Source: Candidatus Bathyarchaeota archaeon (GTDB lineage Archaea; Thermoproteota; Bathyarchaeia; Bathyarchaeales; Bathyarchaeaceae). From it: a stretch of 33,535 nucleotides of DNA. Shown piece by piece: positions 31,471 to 33,535 of this stretch. The notes under the pieces were generated by a model. That model saw only the letters and a list, made by a program, of their open reading frames with translations. It searched no databases and was not told the origin of the DNA. Location of the stretch: NCBI GenBank assembly GCA_020348865.1, contig CP070754.1, positions 479,408 to 512,942 on the forward strand. Reading direction: 5' to 3'. Within the stretch, counting starts at the first letter, position 1, and the number at the start of each line of letters is the position of its first letter. The translations under genes were made by a program, and so were the position numbers.

Positions 31471-31731
31471 TTGGATCCCTATGAAGTTGTGTCATATCCA
31501 GTTATGACTGAAGTGACGAGCCGCTTACTTGAAACAGAGAACAAGCTTGTCTTCATTGTCAGCATAGCAGCCACAAAGACGGATATTAAACGAGCCGTAG
31601 AGGAACTCTATGAAGTGAAAGTTGAGAGCGTCAATACTGCAATCACACTGGAAAACGAGAAAAAAGCCTTTGTAAGGCTTCACCCAGACTACAAAGCGGT
31701 GGATATTGCAATTAAGCTTGGGATTCTGTAG
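31471..31731 (+). CDS. rpl23: Large ribosomal subunit protein uL23
   Basis: This 86-aa 50S protein at the tunnel exit forms the docking site for SRP and chaperones. The family pattern is seen in 'VVSYPVMTEVTSRLLETENKLVFIV' (~6-30), 'ATKTDIKRAVEELYEVKVESVNT' (~34-56) and the closing 'AFVRLHPDYKAVDIAIKLGIL'. The start is TTG 31471, two bases after the uL4 stop, with GGAG inside the end of uL4. Confidence 0.95.
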   Translation: MDPYEVVSYPVMTEVTSRLLETENKLVFIVSIAATKTDIKRAVEELYEVKVESVNTAITLENEKKAFVRLHPDYKAVDIAIKLGIL

Positions 31732-31743
31732 GAGACGTGACAC

Positions 31744-32478
31744 GTGGGTAAGAAAATTCGGGTTCAAAGACGCGGTAGAGGCTCGTCCACTTTTAGGGCG
31801 TCCACTCACAAAAGAATAGCCCCCGCCAAATACCCTTCATTTTCCAAGAAGGAGCGAGAAGGCGTCATTCATGGTCGCATCGTCAGAATCCTTCATGAAT
31901 CAGGAAGGGGCTCTCCACTGGCCCTAATGAAACTAGAAACTGGCGAGACTTACTACACTGTTGTTCCTGAGGGCATCTGCGAGGGCCAACCGATTCAGAT
32001 TGGGAGTAAAGCTTCTGTGGATGTTGGAAACGTGCTCCCATTGGGGAGCATTCCAGCAGGCACCATCATATGCAATATTGAGCGTTCACCAAGCGACGGA
32101 GGAAAAATCTCACGTTCGTCAGGATCCTACGCAACGGTAGTAGCACACACCCCCGAAGGAACTATGATGAAACTTCCATCTGGAAAAACTCGCTACGTAA
32201 ATGACCTGTGCCGCGCAACTGTTGGGGTTATATCTGGGGCGGGACGCCTCGAAAAGCCGTTCTTGAAGGCAGGTGCTAAGCGCCTTTGGATGCGAGCAAA
32301 GGGTCACACGTATCCCAGAACGCGTGGCGTGGCGATGATAGCTGCAGTGCATCCTTACGGAAGTGGTAGAAGGGGAGCACGCAAGGTCACAACGGTATCA
32401 AGGAACGCTCCACCAGGTCAAAAGGTAGGTTTGATTGCAGCGAGAAGTACTGGCAAACGAAAAAGAAGAAAACGGTAG
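31744..32478 (+). CDS. rpl2: Large ribosomal subunit protein uL2
   Basis: This 50S protein is needed for subunit joining and peptidyl transfer. The 244-aa archaeal-type protein begins 'GKKIRVQRRGRGSSTFRAST' and ends in a basic tail. Most conserved blocks are present, for example 'PEGICEGQPIQIG' and 'VSRNAPPGQKVGLIAARSTG'. The universally conserved histidine loop, normally N-P/A-V-D/E-H-P-F/H-G-G-G, reads 'MIAAVHPYGSG' (~199-209): His and HP..G are kept but the flanking Asn, acidic and Gly residues are changed. The start is GTG 31744, with GGAG about 9 bases upstream. Confidence 0.95.
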   Translation: MGKKIRVQRRGRGSSTFRASTHKRIAPAKYPSFSKKEREGVIHGRIVRILHESGRGSPLALMKLETGETYYTVVPEGICEGQPIQIGSKASVDVGNVLPLGSIPAGTIICNIERSPSDGGKISRSSGSYATVVAHTPEGTMMKLPSGKTRYVNDLCRATVGVISGAGRLEKPFLKAGAKRLWMRAKGHTYPRTRGVAMIAAVHPYGSGRRGARKVTTVSRNAPPGQKVGLIAARSTGKRKRRKR

Positions 32479-32501
32479 TTTTGACTTTGGGCAGAACGTT
32501 A

Positions 32502-32519
32502 GGAATATTTAATAATTCC
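32502..32519 (+). promoter_or_regulatory. AT-rich element before rps19, TATA-like
   Basis: GGAATATTTAATAATTCC contains a TATA-like TTTAATAA and has GGAAT/ATTCC inverted ends. It lies 32 bases before the rps19 TTG, a distance that could support an internal promoter for uS19. It could also be a small hairpin. Confidence 0.35.
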
Positions 32520-32550
32520 CGAGAACCAGAAAGAAGCGAGGAGATGATCG

Positions 32551-32955
32551 TTGCCCAAAGAATTCATCTATCAAGGCCACACAATTGAGGGATTACAGGG
32601 CATGTCGATGGACGAGTTTATTCGCTTACTACCATCACGTCAGCGGCGGAGCCTACAACGAGGATTGACACGAGAACAAAGGGTTCTCCTCGAAAATATC
32701 CGCAGTGTTGAAGAAACATCAACAGAAGAGCAGAAGAAAGTTGTTAAAACACACGTCCGTAACATGATTATTCTTCCAGAAATGGTAGGTTTTACTATTC
32801 TGATTCATGATGGAAAGGAATTCGTGGCAGTGGAAATCAACCCTGATATGATTGGGCATTATTTGGGTGAATTCGCAATCACCAACAAAATGGTGAGACA
32901 TGGAACGCCAGGGATTGGCGCGTCTAGGTCGTCGATGAATGTTCCTTTGAAGTAG
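32551..32955 (+). CDS. rps19: Small ribosomal subunit protein uS19
   Basis: This 30S head protein contacts the A-site finger of the large subunit. The 134-aa chain has 'KEFIYQGHTIEGLQGMSMDEFIRLLPSRQRRSLQRG' at the start, the core 'VRNMIILPEMVGFTILIHDGKEFVAVEI' (~69-96) and the uS19 C-terminal signature 'HYLGEFAITNKMVRHGTPGIGASRSS' (~103-128). The start is TTG 32551, supported by GAGGAGATGATC just upstream, which is nearly ideal. uL22, which normally follows uS19, is absent and the next gene is on the other strand. Confidence 0.96.
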   Translation: MPKEFIYQGHTIEGLQGMSMDEFIRLLPSRQRRSLQRGLTREQRVLLENIRSVEETSTEEQKKVVKTHVRNMIILPEMVGFTILIHDGKEFVAVEINPDMIGHYLGEFAITNKMVRHGTPGIGASRSSMNVPLK

Positions 32956-33089
32956 AAACCAAAGGTATTCGAGGTTTTTGTTATACGCGTTTGAGCTTAA
33001 CAGCTTGGCTTAGAACGCTTATTCTTGGTTGGTGAGATTCCAAGAAGTGAATAGATCGACTTCTTAACGGTTGTAAGATTCAGAGTATG

Positions 33090-33407
33090 TCACTTACTTG
33101 CTTCACTACGTCTGTATTGCGTGAAGCCACAATGTCCGCAGGTATAACGGTCACCATGATCTGCCATAAAATACCCCGGACCGCATCTTTCGCAAAGGGG
33201 ACGGAGTCTTTCCAACCCCGCTTCTCCAATTTTGTAATAAGCGAAGACTCCCTTCCTTTTTTTCTTCACCTTTTTGACTTTCTTTTCTTTTGGTTTCTCT
33301 TCCGGTTTCTCTTCCGGTTTCTCTTCCGGTTTCTCTTCCGATTTTCCTTCCGGTTCACCCTCGGGTTCTATTGGTCCTTCCGTTTCTTTTCTTCCTTTCT
33401 CAGCCAT
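33090..33407 (-). CDS. rps27ae: Small ribosomal subunit protein eS31 (S27Ae) with N-terminal extension
   Basis: This zinc-binding 30S protein is the homologue of the ribosomal part of the eukaryotic ubiquitin-S27a fusion. The core is the last ~55 residues: 'FAYYKIGEAGLERLRPLCERCGPGYFMADHGDRYTCGHCGFTQY', with C-x2-C at ~72-75 and C-x2-C at ~90-93. The first ~50 residues are a Glu/Pro/Lys extension with EEKP repeated three times, then a basic KKVKKVKKKRK. Archaeal eS31 is usually 50-65 aa, so the extension nearly doubles it. ATG 33407 follows GAGGGA and the stop of the upstream gene by 4 bases. Confidence 0.9.
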   Translation of the reverse strand: MAEKGRKETEGPIEPEGEPEGKSEEKPEEKPEEKPEEKPKEKKVKKVKKKRKGVFAYYKIGEAGLERLRPLCERCGPGYFMADHGDRYTCGHCGFTQYRRSEASK

Positions 33408-33411
33408 TCCG

Positions 33412-33535
33412 CTATCCCTCTTTCTTCTCCTCTTCTACCGCCTCTGCTTTCCCCTCTTTCTTCTCCTCTTCTACCGCCTCTGCTTTCCCCTCTTTCTTCT
33501 CCTCTTCTACCGCCTCTGCTTTCCCCTCTTTCTTC
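33412..33535 (-). CDS. C-terminal tail of an upstream gene, probably eS24 (partial)
   Basis: On the minus strand the frame ending in TAG (33412-33414) reads as a charged repeat, KKEGKAEAVEEE, repeated to the window edge. The gene body is outside the window. Its position four bases upstream of eS31 suggests eS24, because rps24e-rps27ae is a conserved archaeal pair. This is inferred from synteny only. The tail is made of 12-residue units encoded by the 36-bp DNA repeat described separately. Confidence 0.55.
   Translation of the reverse strand, partial: KKEGKAEAVEEEKKEGKAEAVEEEKKEGKAEAVEEEKKEG
33416..33535 (-). repeat. 36-bp direct tandem repeat (coding)
   Basis: Identical 36-bp units begin at 33416, 33452, 33488 and 33524 (the last cut by the window end). 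They have no spacers and keep the reading frame, giving 12-residue units in the C-terminal tail of the upstream gene. Perfect identity suggests recent expansion by replication slippage. Confidence 0.85.

Noticed and set aside
33416-33535. 36-bp repeats at the window edge as a CRISPR array
   Set aside because: The units are directly adjacent with no spacers, keep a reading frame and encode a charged protein tail, so they are a coding tandem repeat.

Overview
The window comes from an archaeon with moderate GC content, most likely a TACK-type lineage such as Bathyarchaeia. The lineage guess rests on gene content and organisation and is an inference. The support for Archaea is firm: 20S proteasome alpha subunit, SBDS, a full archaeal exosome set (Rrp4, Rrp41, Rrp42), eL43, Pcc1, prefoldin beta, an LSm protein, a bifunctional phosphoglucose/phosphomannose isomerase, archaeal-type uL3/uL4/uL23/uL2/uS19 and eS31, many GTG and TTG starts, TATA-box promoters and oligo-T terminators.

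Layout. Positions 1-1726 hold a small winged-helix-like fragment, a secreted protein and a GNAT acetyltransferase. Positions 1818-6617 (minus) are a canonical smc-scpA-scpB condensin operon, with a DUF2096-like gene upstream (6747-7292). Positions 7568-11563 (plus) are the proteasome/SBDS/exosome/eL43 superoperon. Positions 11695-13834 carry Pcc1, prefoldin beta, a DUF3194-like protein and a DHH phosphoesterase. Positions 13884-16352 encode an ECF transporter energising module (two ATPases and EcfT) without an S component. A tiny basic ORF and a large secreted HExxH metallopeptidase follow on the minus strand. Positions 19175-22587 (plus) hold a three-gene operon read here as a compact SMC5/6-like complex: an SMC5-like ATPase, a kleisin-like protein and a tandem winged-helix (KITE-like) protein. 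Positions 22594-25924 are accessory: small proteins, a membrane-anchored winged-helix protein, a DUF4382 protein, a zinc-ribbon protein and a type I membrane protein. Positions 26078-28657 hold LSm, PGI/PMI and a SPOUT methyltransferase. Positions 29665-32955 are the start of the S10-type ribosomal operon, which stops after uS19. The right edge (minus) has eS31 with a repeat-rich N-terminal extension, preceded by the repetitive C-terminal tail of a gene that is probably eS24.

The most interesting point is that two SMC systems lie about 12.5 kb apart: a standard SMC-ScpAB, and a short SMC5-like ATPase with its own kleisin-like and KITE-like partners. Other notable points are a shared Shine-Dalgarno/AUA arrangement at the starts of rrp4 and rrp41, several unannotated small ORFs (30, 41 and 48 codons) with plausible promoters, a divergent uL2 histidine loop, and low-complexity extensions on two neighbouring ribosomal proteins.
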